From Burkholderiaceae bacterium (GTDB lineage: Bacteria; Pseudomonadota; Gammaproteobacteria; Burkholderiales; Burkholderiaceae_C): a stretch of DNA of 64,000 nt. Location: positions 35,738 to 99,737 of the forward strand of contig JAFALA010000047.1 of assembly GCA_019234815.1 (NCBI GenBank), given 5' to 3'. The number at the start of each line of letters is the position of its first letter. Positions within the stretch are counted from its first letter, which is position 1. Positions 1-10,167 of the stretch are shown piece after piece. A model generated the notes under the pieces. That model was not told where the DNA came from. It saw nothing but the letters and a program-made list of their open reading frames with translations, and made no database searches. The position numbers and the translations under genes were made by a program.

Positions 1-426
1 CAGCCCAGCCTCGTGATCCTGGGCAAGCAAGCCATTGACGACGACTGCAACCAGACCGGCCAGATGCTGGCTGCCCTGACCGCCATGCCCCAGGGCACCT
101 TCGCCAGCAAGGTCGAAGTGGCCGACGGCAAGGTGGCCGTCACCCGCGAAGTCGACGGCGGCCTGGAAACCGTGTCGCTGACGCTGCCGGCCGTGGTCAC
201 CACCGACCTGCGCCTGAACGAGCCGCGCTACGTGACGCTGCCCAACATCATGAAGGCCAAGAAGAAGCAGCTCGACGTGGTCAAGCCCGCCGACCTGGGC
301 GTGGACGTGGCGCCGCGCATCAAGACCCTGAAGGTCGAAGAGCCGCCCAAGCGCAGTGCTGGCGTCAAGGTGCCCGATGTGGCCACCCTGGTCGCCAAGC
401 TGAAGAACGAAGCGAAAGTAATCTGA
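1..426 (+). CDS. etfB: Electron transfer flavoprotein beta subunit, C-terminal part
   Basis: Beta subunit of the electron transfer flavoprotein, the AMP-binding partner of EtfA, which collects electrons from acyl-CoA dehydrogenases and passes them to ETF-quinone oxidoreductase. The window opens inside the gene. About 141 C-terminal residues are present of a family length near 250. The conserved EtfB segment [11 protein letters not shown] is visible, preceded by the typical [16 protein letters not shown] stretch. The gene ends in TGA at 424-426 and is followed at once by an intergenic repeat and then etfA. The acyl-CoA dehydrogenase at 1604 is a plausible electron donor. Identification rests on these motifs and on linkage to etfA. 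Confidence 0.95.
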   Translation, partial: QPSLVILGKQAIDDDCNQTGQMLAALTAMPQGTFASKVEVADGKVAVTREVDGGLETVSLTLPAVVTTDLRLNEPRYVTLPNIMKAKKKQLDVVKPADLGVDVAPRIKTLKVEEPPKRSAGVKVPDVATLVAKLKNEAKVI

Positions 427-501
427 CCCACCCCCTACGCGCTGCGCGCGCCCCCTCAAGGGGCGGGCCCGAAGGCCCGGCGGAGCCGGATCCTTGGGCC
501 C
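427..501. repeat. GC-rich intergenic repeat, copy 1 (etfB|etfA)
   Basis: First of three related elements (others at 22425-22511 and 56585-56676). It starts directly behind the etfB stop codon with the shared opening CCACCCCCTA. It then shows a small GC hairpin, a second hairpin CCCCT/AGGGG (452-456 with 459-463), and a long stem GGGCCC (465-470) with GGGCCC (496-501) continued by AAGG/CCTT. The long stem encloses the invariant core hairpin CCGGC-GGA-GCCGG (477-489). The outermost closing arm seen in the other two copies is not evident here. Function is unknown; a REP-like role in mRNA stability or processing inside the operon is inferred. Confidence 0.85.
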
Positions 502-557
502 TGCTTGATCAAGATATTTGTTGCATTGACGAATCGATGCACGACCAGGAGATTGAA

Positions 558-1490
558 ATGACTGCTCTTGTTATTGCTGAACACGACAACGCCTCGCTGA
601 AGGCGGCGACCCTGAATACCGTCACTGCCGCTGCGGCAGCCGGTGGTGATGTCCATGTGCTGGTGGCTGGCCACAACGCTGGCGCCGCCGCTGCCGCTGC
701 CGCCCAGGTGGCTGGCGTTGCCAAGGTGCTGCATGCCGACGCCGCCGACCTGGCCGACGGCCTGGCCGAGAATCTGGCCGCGCAAGTGATCGCCCTGGCT
801 TCCGGCTACAGCCACCTGCTGTTCCCCGCCACCGCTTCGGGCAAGAACGTGGCTCCGCGCGTTGCCGCCTTGCTCGACGTGGCCCAGCTCAGCGACGTCA
901 CCAAGGTCGTGAGCGCCGACACCTTCGAGCGCCCCATCTATGCGGGCAATGCGATCGCCACAGTGCAGTCGACCGACGCCGTCAAGGTGCTGACCGTGCG
1001 CACCACCGGCTTCGATGCCGCTGCAGCCACTGGCGGCAGCGCCTCCGTCGAAAGCGTGGCCGCCGTCGCCAACAGCGGCAAGTCCAGCTTTGTCGGCCGC
1101 GAAGTGACCAAGAGCGACCGCCCCGAGTTGACCGCCGCCAAGATCATCGTGTCCGGCGGCCGCGCCCTGGGCTCGAGCGAGAAGTTCAACGAAGTGCTGA
1201 CGCCTTTGGCTGACAAGCTGGGCGCCGCCCTGGGTGCCAGCCGCGCCGCCGTCGACGCCGGCTACGCCCCCAACGACTGGCAGGTGGGCCAGACCGGCAA
1301 GATCGTGGCGCCGCAGTTGTATGTCGCCTGCGGCATCAGCGGCGCCATCCAGCATCTGGCCGGCATGAAGGACTCCAAGGTCATCGTGGCCATCAACAAG
1401 GACCCCGAAGCGCCGATCTTCGCCGTGGCCGACTACAGCCTGGAAGCCGACCTGTTCACCGCCGTGCCCGAACTGGTCAAGGCCCTTTGA
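558..1490 (+). CDS. etfA: Electron transfer flavoprotein alpha subunit
   Basis: FAD-carrying alpha subunit of ETF, which shuttles electrons from flavoprotein dehydrogenases to the respiratory chain. The 310-residue protein has the usual family length. It shows the C-terminal FAD-binding region with [13 protein letters not shown], the [16 protein letters not shown] stretch and [13 protein letters not shown], followed by [12 protein letters not shown] chose the ATG at 558 because it has the well-spaced ribosome site AGGAG/ATTGAA and begins [11 protein letters not shown]; an in-frame ATG at 537 lies upstream of that site. The gene follows etfB after 131 bases that contain repeat copy 1, so the pair is probably one operon despite the gap. 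Confidence 0.97.
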   Translation: MTALVIAEHDNASLKAATLNTVTAAAAAGGDVHVLVAGHNAGAAAAAAAQVAGVAKVLHADAADLADGLAENLAAQVIALASGYSHLLFPATASGKNVAPRVAALLDVAQLSDVTKVVSADTFERPIYAGNAIATVQSTDAVKVLTVRTTGFDAAAATGGSASVESVAAVANSGKSSFVGREVTKSDRPELTAAKIIVSGGRALGSSEKFNEVLTPLADKLGAALGASRAAVDAGYAPNDWQVGQTGKIVAPQLYVACGISGAIQHLAGMKDSKVIVAINKDPEAPIFAVADYSLEADLFTAVPELVKAL

Positions 1491-1525
1491 TTCCTTTGAT
1501 CTGAGGATCTGGCCCTCTTGAACGT

Positions 1526-1564
1526 GGCGCCCCGGCTGGATTGCAGTCGCGGCGCCTTTGTTTT
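1526..1564 (+). terminator. Probable terminator after etfA
   Basis: An imperfect stem GGCGCC...GGCGCC (1526-1531 with 1551-1556), extended inward by partial pairing, is followed by the T-rich tract TTTGTTTT. It sits 35 bases after the etfA stop and 40 bases before the dehydrogenase start, so it would separate the ETF genes from the next gene. Confidence 0.6.
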
Positions 1565-1603
1565 GCCTGATCGAATTCGCTATTCACATTCCTGGAGAAG
1601 TAC

Positions 1604-3397
1604 ATGAGCTACCGTGCGCCCGTCAAGGACATGATTTTCAACATGCAGGAGCTGGCCGGCTTGCAGGCCCTGACCGAGCAGATCGCCGACTTCGCCGATT
1701 ACGGCATCGAGACGGCACAGGCGGTGCTGGACGAGAGCGCCAAGCTCAACGAGAACGTGATCGCGCCGCTGAACTTCGAAGGCGACAAGGCGCCTTCGTA
1801 CTGGAAGGACGGCCAGGTCTTCACGACGGCCGGCTTCAAGGACGCCTGGCGCCAGTTTGCCGAAGGCGGCTGGCAGGGCTTGCAGCACCCCATGGCTTAC
1901 GGCGGCCAGGGCCTGCCCAAGACCATAGGCGCTGCTTGTGGCGAGATCGTTAATTCGGCCAACCTCAGCTTTGCGCTGTGCCCGTTGCTGACCGACGGCG
2001 CCATCGAAGCGCTGCTGCTGGCCGGCTCCGACGAGCAGAAGGCCACCTATCTGCCCAAGATGATCGAAGGCCGCTGGACCGGCTCGATGAACCTGACCGA
2101 GCCGCAGGCCGGCTCCGACCTGGCCCTGGTGCGCACGCGCGCCGAGCCGCAGCCCGATGGCAGCTACAAGATCTTCGGCACCAAGATCTTCATCACCTAC
2201 GGCGAGCACGACATGACGGAGAACATCGTTCACCTCGTGCTGGCCCGCGTGCAGGGCGCGCCCGAAGGCGTGAAGGGCATCAGCCTGTTCATCGTGCCCA
2301 AGTTCATGGTCAATGCCGACGGCTCGCTGGGCGCGCGCAACGACGCGCATTGCGTGTCGATCGAGCACAAGATGGGCATCAAGGCCAGTCCGACCGCCGT
2401 GCTGCAGTTCGGCGACCACGGCGGTGCCATCGGCTACCTGGTCGGCGAGGAGAACCGCGGCCTCGAATACATGTTCGTGATGATGAACGCGGCCCGCTTC
2501 GGCGTCGGCGTGCAGGGCATCGCGGTGGCTGAGCGCGCCTACCAGAAGGCCGTGGCCTATGCGCGCGACCGTGTGCAGTCGCGCCCCGTGGATGGTTCGG
2601 TGACCGGCGCTGCCGCCATCATCCACCACCCCGATGTGCGTCGCATGCTGATGACCATGCGCGCCCTGACCGAGGGTTGCCGTGCCATGTCGCTGGTGGC
2701 TGCCGCCGCTTACGACGCCTCGCACCACCATCCCGATGCCGAGACGCGCAAGCAAAGCCAGACCTTCTACGAGTTCCTGGTGCCGCTGGTCAAGGGCTAC
2801 AGCACCGAGATGAGCCTGGAAGTGACCGACCTGGGCGTGCAGGTCCATGGCGGCATGGGCTTCATCGAGGAAACCGGCGCGGCGCAGTACTACCGCGATG
2901 CCAAGATCCTGACCATCTACGAAGGCACGACGGCCATCCAGTCCAACGACCTGGTCGGCCGCAAGACCGTGCGCGACGGCGGCCAGACGATCCGTGCCAT
3001 TGCCAAGCAGATCGAGACCACCGAAGCCGAGTTGGCCAAGCGCAGCAGCGCCGCCGCCCAATCGGTCAAGAAGCAACTGGCGGCTTCGCGGGCCGACTTC
3101 CTGGCTGCCGTCGACTTCGTCGCCGCACAGGGTAAGGGCAATCCCAACGCCGCCTATGCCGGTTCGGTGCCCTACCTGATGCTGGCGGGCAACCTGGTGG
3201 CGGGCTGGCAGCTGGCCCGCGCGCTGCTGGTGGCCGAGGACAAGATCGCCGCCGGAGACGATGTGCCTTTCATGAGCGCCAAGGTCACCACCGCGCGCTT
3301 CTATGCCGAGCACATCCTGCCGCGCACGGGCAGCCTGCGCGAAGCCATCGTCGGCGGCTCGGAGAGCCTGCTGGCCATGCCGCTCGACGCGTTCTGA
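1604..3397 (+). CDS. Acyl-CoA dehydrogenase, DmdC-like long form
   Basis: FAD-dependent alpha,beta-dehydrogenation of an acyl-CoA thioester, with electrons passed to ETF. At 597 residues it is longer than classical acyl-CoA dehydrogenases (about 380). It matches the long subfamily that includes 3-methylmercaptopropionyl-CoA dehydrogenase (DmdC) and several broad-range FadE homologues, which carry an extra C-terminal helical domain. The middle domain shows MNLTEPQAGSDLALVRT. The likely catalytic base is Glu440 in IYEGTTAIQ. The ATG at 1604 follows a GGAGAA ribosome site. Substrate cannot be read from the sequence; similar genes next to etfBA often act on medium- or long-chain acyl-CoA, so DMSP metabolism should not be assumed. 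Confidence 0.9.
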   Translation: MSYRAPVKDMIFNMQELAGLQALTEQIADFADYGIETAQAVLDESAKLNENVIAPLNFEGDKAPSYWKDGQVFTTAGFKDAWRQFAEGGWQGLQHPMAYGGQGLPKTIGAACGEIVNSANLSFALCPLLTDGAIEALLLAGSDEQKATYLPKMIEGRWTGSMNLTEPQAGSDLALVRTRAEPQPDGSYKIFGTKIFITYGEHDMTENIVHLVLARVQGAPEGVKGISLFIVPKFMVNADGSLGARNDAHCVSIEHKMGIKASPTAVLQFGDHGGAIGYLVGEENRGLEYMFVMMNAARFGVGVQGIAVAERAYQKAVAYARDRVQSRPVDGSVTGAAAIIHHPDVRRMLMTMRALTEGCRAMSLVAAAAYDASHHHPDAETRKQSQTFYEFLVPLVKGYSTEMSLEVTDLGVQVHGGMGFIEETGAAQYYRDAKILTIYEGTTAIQSNDLVGRKTVRDGGQTIRAIAKQIETTEAELAKRSSAAAQSVKKQLAASRADFLAAVDFVAAQGKGNPNAAYAGSVPYLMLAGNLVAGWQLARALLVAEDKIAAGDDVPFMSAKVTTARFYAEHILPRTGSLREAIVGGSESLLAMPLDAF

Positions 3398-3426
3398 TCC
3401 ATGCACGGCCTGACTTGCTGATTGCG

Positions 3427-3463
3427 CGCCCCGACGCCGTCACGGCGTTGGGGCGTTTCATTT
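3427..3463 (+). terminator. Rho-independent terminator after acyl-CoA dehydrogenase
   Basis: A 13-bp stem (3427-3439 with 3443-3455, one G-T wobble) closes a three-base loop TCA and is followed by TTTCATTT. It lies just upstream of the ribosome site of the next gene, so that gene may need read-through or its own promoter. Confidence 0.75.
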
Positions 3464-3475
3464 GAGGAGATTGAC

Positions 3476-4429
3476 ATGACGCTTCCCGCAGTTCTCAAGC
3501 GCGTTCCTTTGCCCATCATCGCCTCGCCGATGTTCATCATCAGCACGCCGCAGCTGGTGATCGAGCAGTGCAAGGCCGGCGTCGTCGGCAGCATGCCGGC
3601 CCTGAATGCGCGTCCGGCTTCGCAGCTCGACGACTGGCTGGCTGAAATCACCGAGACGCTGGCGGCGCACGACCGGGCCCATCCCGACAGCCCCGCTGCG
3701 CCCTTCGCCATCAACCAGATCGTGCACAAGAGCAACGACAGGCTGGAGCACGACATGGCGATGTGCGCCAAGTACAAGGTGCCCATCGTCATCACCTCGC
3801 TGGGTGCGCGCGAGGACGTCAACCAGGCCGTGCACGGCTGGGGTGGCATCGTGATGCACGACATCATCAACAACAAGTTCGCGCGCAAGGCGGTGGAGAA
3901 GGGCGCCGACGGCCTGATCGCCGTGGCCGCGGGCGCGGGCGGGCATGCCGGCGTGAAGAGCCCCTTCGCCCTGATCCAGGAAATCCGCCAATGGTTCCAC
4001 GGCCCCCTGGCGCTCTCCGGCGCCATGGCCACGGGCGACGCGGTGCTCGCAGCCCTGGCCATGGGCGCCGACTTCGCCTACATCGGTTCGGCCTTCATCG
4101 CCACCGAGGAGGCGCGCGCCGTGCAGGGCTACAAGCAGATGATCGTGGACAGCAGCAGCGACGACATCGTCTACAGCAATCTGTTCACCGGCGTGCACGG
4201 CAACTACCTGCGCGGCTCCATCGTCAATGCGGGCATGGATCCGGACCAACTGCCCGAGAGCGATCCCAGCAAGATGGATTTCGGCGGCGACGCCAAGAGG
4301 GCCTGGAAGGACATCTGGGGCTGCGGCCAGGGCATTGGCGCCGTCAAGGACATCGTGCCCACGCGCGAACTGGTGGCGCGCTTGCGCCGCGAATACCTGG
4401 CGGCGCGCGAACGCTTGAATTTGCGTTGA
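3476..4429 (+). CDS. Nitronate monooxygenase / 2-nitropropane dioxygenase family protein
   Basis: FMN-dependent TIM-barrel enzyme of the nitronate monooxygenase family, which oxidises alkyl nitronates such as propionate 3-nitronate; some relatives are FMN-dependent enoyl reductases of unknown physiological role. The 317-residue protein begins PLPIIASPMFIIS, a typical N-terminal strand. It carries the diagnostic AAGAGGHAG motif with His157, and then SGAMATGDAVLAALAMGADFAYIGS, the phosphate-binding end of the barrel. The ATG at 3476 follows GAGGAGATTGAC; in-frame sequence upstream belongs to the terminator. It probably belongs with the upstream fatty-acid oxidation genes only loosely, because a terminator intervenes. 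Confidence 0.88.
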   Translation: MTLPAVLKRVPLPIIASPMFIISTPQLVIEQCKAGVVGSMPALNARPASQLDDWLAEITETLAAHDRAHPDSPAAPFAINQIVHKSNDRLEHDMAMCAKYKVPIVITSLGAREDVNQAVHGWGGIVMHDIINNKFARKAVEKGADGLIAVAAGAGGHAGVKSPFALIQEIRQWFHGPLALSGAMATGDAVLAALAMGADFAYIGSAFIATEEARAVQGYKQMIVDSSSDDIVYSNLFTGVHGNYLRGSIVNAGMDPDQLPESDPSKMDFGGDAKRAWKDIWGCGQGIGAVKDIVPTRELVARLRREYLAARERLNLR

Positions 4430-4430
4430 T

Positions 4431-4799
4431 TCAGTCCCTCGGCGGGTCTGCGGCTTCGACCCGCAGGTCGGCATCACAGCCGGCGCCCGCCGCAATCCAG
4501 CGTCGGCACCAACGGCGCAGCCAGGCTTGCAGGGTGTCGTGACAGCGTCGTCCCCATCGGCTTGATGGTGCTGGCCAGCCCAGGCGCTGCAGCGGATCGT
4601 CCAGCATGCCGCAGCGGTACAGGCCCGCGTCTTCGGACCAGACCAGGGCCTTGCAGGCGCCTGTGCGGCGCCGGCTGGCCCAGATGCCGACCGGGCAGGG
4701 CTCCAGCAGGCAGCAGGCGCCGCAGCCGTTGCAGGGCTGGCCGAGCGCCGGCTTGGGCGGCGCGGAGGGGTGGATCCGGATCACCCTTTGCTTGGGCAT
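4431..4799 (-). CDS. Small Cys-rich protein, YkgJ-like CxxCxxCC family
   Basis: A 122-residue protein with the cluster C23-x2-C26-x2-C29-C30 followed by Cys35, then Cys49 and Cys63. This spacing is typical of the YkgJ/UPF0153-type putative zinc- or iron-chelating family, for which no reaction is established. The rest is basic and Trp/Arg-rich. No signal peptide or membrane segment is visible. It lies 38 bases downstream of the Fe(II)/2-oxoglutarate dioxygenase on the same strand, so the two are probably co-transcribed. Its stop is one base from the convergent nitronate monooxygenase stop. The start at 4799 has no clear ribosome site, so it is provisional. Confidence 0.7.
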   Translation of the reverse strand: MPKQRVIRIHPSAPPKPALGQPCNGCGACCLLEPCPVGIWASRRRTGACKALVWSEDAGLYRCGMLDDPLQRLGWPAPSSRWGRRCHDTLQAWLRRWCRRWIAAGAGCDADLRVEAADPPRD

Positions 4800-4837
4800 G
4801 GCAGTGAGAGCGCGGAGCCCGCAGGGCCCGTCAGGCG

Positions 4838-5680
4838 TCAGGTCTTGACGCCGAGTTCGCGCAGGCGCTCGTTCAGGTAGGTGTCGGCCGTGTAGCGGTC
4901 CGACAGCACGACCTCGGGCCGGGGGTGCAGGAACAGGGGCAGCGACACCCGGCTCTTGCGCGCACCCTCGCCGGTCGGGTTGACCACGCGATGCTGCGTC
5001 GAGGGGTAGTAGCCGCTGGATGCCTCTTCCAGCATGTCGCCGATGTTGACGATCAGCAGGCCGAAGTCACAAGGCACGTCGATCCATTGCCCTTGCTTGT
5101 CCAGCACCTGCAGGCCTGGCTCGTTGGCGGCCGGCAGGATGGTCAGCAGGTTGATGTCGCCGTGCGGTGCGGCGCGCAGGGCGCCAGGAGGCTCGTGGCC
5201 CGTCAGGGGCGGATAGCGCAGCACGCGCAGCAGGGTCTGCCGGCTGTCGTGGATCATGTTCGACAGCGGCTCGCGGTACTTGGCGCTGACCTCCGCAGGA
5301 CTATATTGCTGGACCCAGCCCAGCAGCTCGGCGGCCAGGGCATTGGCCAGGTCGTAATAGCGCAGGGCGTTGCCGCGCAATGCGTCCGGAATGCGGCCCC
5401 AGGGATAGATGTGGAAGTATTCCTTGATGTCCTTCTGCGCAAAGCCCTTGGCGGTCTCGGAGATCTCGGTCGAAAAGTAGCCGTCCTGCGTCTCCTTGCT
5501 GAAGGCGAAGTTGCGCTTGTCGTCGCCGTTGAAGAAGGCCAGCCACTCGGCATAGATCTGCTCGACCAGCGCCTGCGGGATCGGGTGGTGCTTCAAAACG
5601 CCGAAGCCCGTTTCATGCAGGGAGCGCGTGAACTGCTCGGCGGCATCGGGGGCAAGGTAATCAACAACTGGGATTGGCAT
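4838..5680 (-). CDS. 2-oxoglutarate/Fe(II)-dependent dioxygenase, isopenicillin N synthase-like
   Basis: Non-haem iron oxygenase of the isopenicillin N synthase/2OG-Fe(II) superfamily. The 280-residue protein starts PIPVVDY, the usual N-terminal DIOX_N strand. It carries the complete iron triad His173, Asp175 (HGD) and His230, and the co-substrate-binding pair Arg244-x-Ser246. The ATG at 5680 is preceded by AGGAG, while in-frame sequence further upstream lacks a site. The substrate is not predictable; bacterial members include ethylene-forming-like and small-molecule hydroxylases. It is divergent from odhA across a 216-base gap, and its co-substrate 2-oxoglutarate is also the substrate of the enzyme encoded next door, which may be coincidence. 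Confidence 0.88.
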   Translation of the reverse strand: MPIPVVDYLAPDAAEQFTRSLHETGFGVLKHHPIPQALVEQIYAEWLAFFNGDDKRNFAFSKETQDGYFSTEISETAKGFAQKDIKEYFHIYPWGRIPDALRGNALRYYDLANALAAELLGWVQQYSPAEVSAKYREPLSNMIHDSRQTLLRVLRYPPLTGHEPPGALRAAPHGDINLLTILPAANEPGLQVLDKQGQWIDVPCDFGLLIVNIGDMLEEASSGYYPSTQHRVVNPTGEGARKSRVSLPLFLHPRPEVVLSDRYTADTYLNERLRELGVKT

Positions 5681-5896
5681 GCGAACTCCTGGGCGTTTTC
5701 CTGGGGATTTATGGCGCCACTGTAAAACAGTCCGTCGGTCGTCAGCCAAAAGTGCTACATTGCACCCCTTGAGACAGATGGTCCTTCCCGTCCCCTTTTC
5801 TGGCAACAGTTAAGGCGGGTCGCAATCCGCCAACCGGTCAAGCCGTGTCGCGGAAGGTTTTTCAACCAGCCAACGCCCTGGAAACTGGGGTGAAAG

Positions 5897-8764
5897 GTGA
5901 GCGAAATGATGCAGCAATACAGGTCTAACTCGTACCTGTTCGGGGGCAATGCCCCTTACGTCGAGGAGATGTACGAAGCGTACCTCGACAACCCCGGGTC
6001 GGTGCCCGAGAACTGGCGCGCCTACTTCGATGCCCTCCAGCACGTGCCTGCCACCGATGGCAGCGATGCCCGCGACGTGGCGCATGCTCCGGTCGTCGAG
6101 TCTTTCGCACAGCGTGCCAAGGCCAATGCATTCGGCGCCAAGGCTTCCAGCGCGGATCTGGCGGTTGCGCGCAAGCAGGTGCACGTCCAGTCGCTGATCG
6201 CTGCCTACCGCTTCCTGGGCGCACGCTGGGCCGACCTCGATCCGCTGCAGCGCACCGAGCGCCCGCGCATCCCTGAGCTGGAACCCTCGTTCTACGACCT
6301 GACCGAGTCCGACATGGACATCTCGTTCAGCGCCTCGAACACCTATTTCTCGTCGGCCGAACAGATGACGCTGCGCCAGATCGTGCAGGCGCTGCGCGAG
6401 ACCTATTGCGGGTCCATCGGCGCCGAAATCATGCACGTCACCGAGCCGACGGAAAAGCGCTGGTGGCAGGAGCGTCTGGAGTCGATCCGCTCCAAGCCCA
6501 GCTACAACGCTGAAAAGAAGAAGCACATCCTCGAGCGCCTGACGGCCGCGGAAGGCCTGGAGCGGTATCTGCACACCAAGTACGTCGGGCAGAAGCGCTT
6601 CTCGCTCGAGGGCGGCGAAAGTTTCATCGCCTGCATGGACGAGCTGGTGCAAAGCGGCGGCGCCAAGGGCGTGCAGGAAATCGTCATCGGCATGGCCCAT
6701 CGCGGCCGCCTGAACGTGCTGGTCAACACCCTAGGCAAGATGCCCAAGGACCTGTTCGCCGAGTTCGAACACAAGGCGCCTGAAGACCTGGCCGCCGGCG
6801 ACGTCAAGTACCACCAGGGCTTCTCCAGCGACGTGACCTCGCCTGGCGGCCCTGTGCACCTGAGCCTGTCCTTCAACCCCTCGCACCTGGAAATCGTCAA
6901 CCCGGTCGTCGAAGGCTCGGTCAAGGCCCGCCTGGATCGTCGCGGCGACAAGGAAGGCGCGCAAGTGCTGCCCGTGCTGGTGCACGGCGACGCGGCCTTC
7001 GCCGGCCAGGGCGTCGTGATGGAAACGCTGGCGCTGGCCCAGACCCGTGGCTACTACACGGGCGGCACGGTGCACATCGTGATCAACAACCAGATCGGCT
7101 TCACCACTTCGGACCCGCGCGACAGCCGCTCCACGCTGTACTGCACCGACGTCGTCAAGATGATTGAGGCGCCGGTGCTGCACGTCAACGGCGACGATCC
7201 CGAGGCCGTGGTGCTGTGCACCGAGCTGGCTCTGGAATACCGCCAGCAGTTCAAGAAGGACGTGGTGGTCGACATCATCTGCTTCCGCAAGCTGGGCCAC
7301 AACGAGCAGGACACCCCCGCGCTGACGCAGCCGCTGATGTACAAGCGCATTGCCCAGCATCCCGGCACCCGCAAGCTGTACGGCGACAAGCTGGTCACGC
7401 AGGGCGTGCTGCCGGCCGATGGTCCGGACGAGATGGTCAAGGCCTTCCGTGCCGCCATGGACGAAGGCCGCCACACGGTCGACCCCGTGCTGACCAACTT
7501 CAAGAGCAAATACGCCACCGACTGGTCGCCTTACCTCGGCCGCAAGTGGACCGACTCCTGCGACACGGCCCTGCCGATGGCCGAGTTCAAGCGCCTGGCC
7601 GAGCGCATCACCACGGTGCCGACCACCTTCAAGGTCCACCCGCTGGTCGAGAAGGTGATCGCCGACCGCGCCGCCATGGGCCGCGGCGAGGTCAATATCG
7701 ACTGGGGCATGGGCGAGCATATGGCCTTCGCCTCGCTGGTGGCCAGCGGCTATCCTGTGCGCCTGTCCGGCGAGGACTGCGGACGCGGCACCTTCGTGCA
7801 CCGCCATGCCGTGCTGCACGACCAGAACCGCGAACGCTGGGACACCGGTACCTATGTGCCGCTGCAGAACGTCGCCGAGAACCAGGCGCCGTTCGTCGTC
7901 ATCGATTCCATCCTGTCCGAAGAGGCGGTGCTGGGCTTCGAGTACGGCTACGCCTCGGCCGATCCGGTCACGCTGACGATCTGGGAAGCCCAGTTCGGCG
8001 ACTTTGTCAACGGCGCCCAGGTGGTGATCGACCAGTTCATCGCTTCCGGCGAAGTGAAGTGGGGCCGCGCCAACGGCCTGACGCTGATGCTGCCGCACGG
8101 CTACGAAGGCCAGGGCCCTGAGCACAGCTCGGCGCGCCTGGAGCGCTTCATGCAGCTGGCCGCCGACAACAACATGCAGATCGTGCAGCCGACCTCGGCC
8201 AGCCAGATCTTCCACGTGTTGCGTCGCCAGCAACTGCGCATGTTCCGCAAGCCGCTGATCATCATGACGCCCAAGTCGCTGCTGCGTAACAAGGAAGCGA
8301 CCTCGCCCATCACCGAATTCACCAAGGGTGAGTTCCGCACCGTGCTGGCCGAGCGCGACGACACCATCGTGGCCGAAAAGGTCAAGCGCATCGTGGCCTG
8401 CTCGGGTAAGGTGTACTACGACCTCGTGAAGGCCCGTGCCGAGAAGAAGATCCACGACGTGGCCATCATCCGCGTCGAGCAGCTCTATCCCTTCCCGCAC
8501 AAGGCCTTTGCCGCCGAGGTCAAAAAGTACCCGAACGCGGTGGACATCGTGTGGGCGCAGGACGAGCCGCAAAACCAGGGTGCCTGGTTCTTCGTGCAGC
8601 ATTACATCCACGAGAACATGCTGGAAGGCCAGAAGCTGGGCTTCGCCGGCCGCCCGGCGTCGGCCTCGCCGGCTGTGGGTTACGCCCATCTGCACCAGGA
8701 GCAGCTCAAGGCGCTGCTGGACCAGGCTTTCGCGAAGCTCAAGGGCTTCATCCTGACCAAGTAA
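5897..8764 (+). CDS. odhA: 2-oxoglutarate dehydrogenase E1 component
   Basis: Thiamine-diphosphate E1 subunit (SucA/OdhA) of the 2-oxoglutarate dehydrogenase complex. It decarboxylates 2-oxoglutarate and transfers the succinyl group to the lipoyl arm of E2 in the TCA cycle. The 955 residues match the family length. The N-terminal peptide SNSYLFGGNAPYVEEMYEAYL is the usual E2-contact segment, and IGMAHRGRLNVL and FRKLGHNEQDTPALTQPLMY are E1 hallmarks. The pyrimidine-binding domain around residues 660-720 includes FEYGYASADP. The GTG at 5897 is taken as start; ATG at 5906 is a close alternative, with AAAGGTGAG serving either. It heads the odhA-odhB-(SMR)-lpdA operon. Confidence 0.97.
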   Translation: MSEMMQQYRSNSYLFGGNAPYVEEMYEAYLDNPGSVPENWRAYFDALQHVPATDGSDARDVAHAPVVESFAQRAKANAFGAKASSADLAVARKQVHVQSLIAAYRFLGARWADLDPLQRTERPRIPELEPSFYDLTESDMDISFSASNTYFSSAEQMTLRQIVQALRETYCGSIGAEIMHVTEPTEKRWWQERLESIRSKPSYNAEKKKHILERLTAAEGLERYLHTKYVGQKRFSLEGGESFIACMDELVQSGGAKGVQEIVIGMAHRGRLNVLVNTLGKMPKDLFAEFEHKAPEDLAAGDVKYHQGFSSDVTSPGGPVHLSLSFNPSHLEIVNPVVEGSVKARLDRRGDKEGAQVLPVLVHGDAAFAGQGVVMETLALAQTRGYYTGGTVHIVINNQIGFTTSDPRDSRSTLYCTDVVKMIEAPVLHVNGDDPEAVVLCTELALEYRQQFKKDVVVDIICFRKLGHNEQDTPALTQPLMYKRIAQHPGTRKLYGDKLVTQGVLPADGPDEMVKAFRAAMDEGRHTVDPVLTNFKSKYATDWSPYLGRKWTDSCDTALPMAEFKRLAERITTVPTTFKVHPLVEKVIADRAAMGRGEVNIDWGMGEHMAFASLVASGYPVRLSGEDCGRGTFVHRHAVLHDQNRERWDTGTYVPLQNVAENQAPFVVIDSILSEEAVLGFEYGYASADPVTLTIWEAQFGDFVNGAQVVIDQFIASGEVKWGRANGLTLMLPHGYEGQGPEHSSARLERFMQLAADNNMQIVQPTSASQIFHVLRRQQLRMFRKPLIIMTPKSLLRNKEATSPITEFTKGEFRTVLAERDDTIVAEKVKRIVACSGKVYYDLVKARAEKKIHDVAIIRVEQLYPFPHKAFAAEVKKYPNAVDIVWAQDEPQNQGAWFFVQHYIHENMLEGQKLGFAGRPASASPAVGYAHLHQEQLKALLDQAFAKLKGFILTK

Positions 8765-8799
8765 GTTGTTGCGGACGCGAAGCGCCAATGATGCTGCCG

Positions 8800-8824
8800 C
8801 CGGGGGCTCACCTGCCCCCGGTTT
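8800..8824 (+). terminator. Intercistronic hairpin between odhA and odhB
   Basis: An 8-bp perfect stem CCGGGGGC/GCCCCCGG (8800-8807 with 8814-8821) with a 6-base loop is followed by only TTT. It is more likely an attenuating or stabilising hairpin than a full terminator, because odhB must be expressed with odhA. Confidence 0.45.
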
Positions 8825-8885
8825 GCAAGAAGGCAGCCATACCGCGTGACGCTTCGAATTCAAAAAATATCGGAGTAAATCCAAC

Positions 8886-10142
<1,257 letters not shown>

Positions 10143-10167
10143 GCTGTCGCCAGAGCGCGCACATCGC

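Noticed and set aside
1604..3397. Calling the long acyl-CoA dehydrogenase DmdC and inferring DMSP catabolism
   Set aside because: Length and motifs fit the subfamily, but no dmdA, dmdB or dmdD genes are nearby and many members act on ordinary acyl-CoA.
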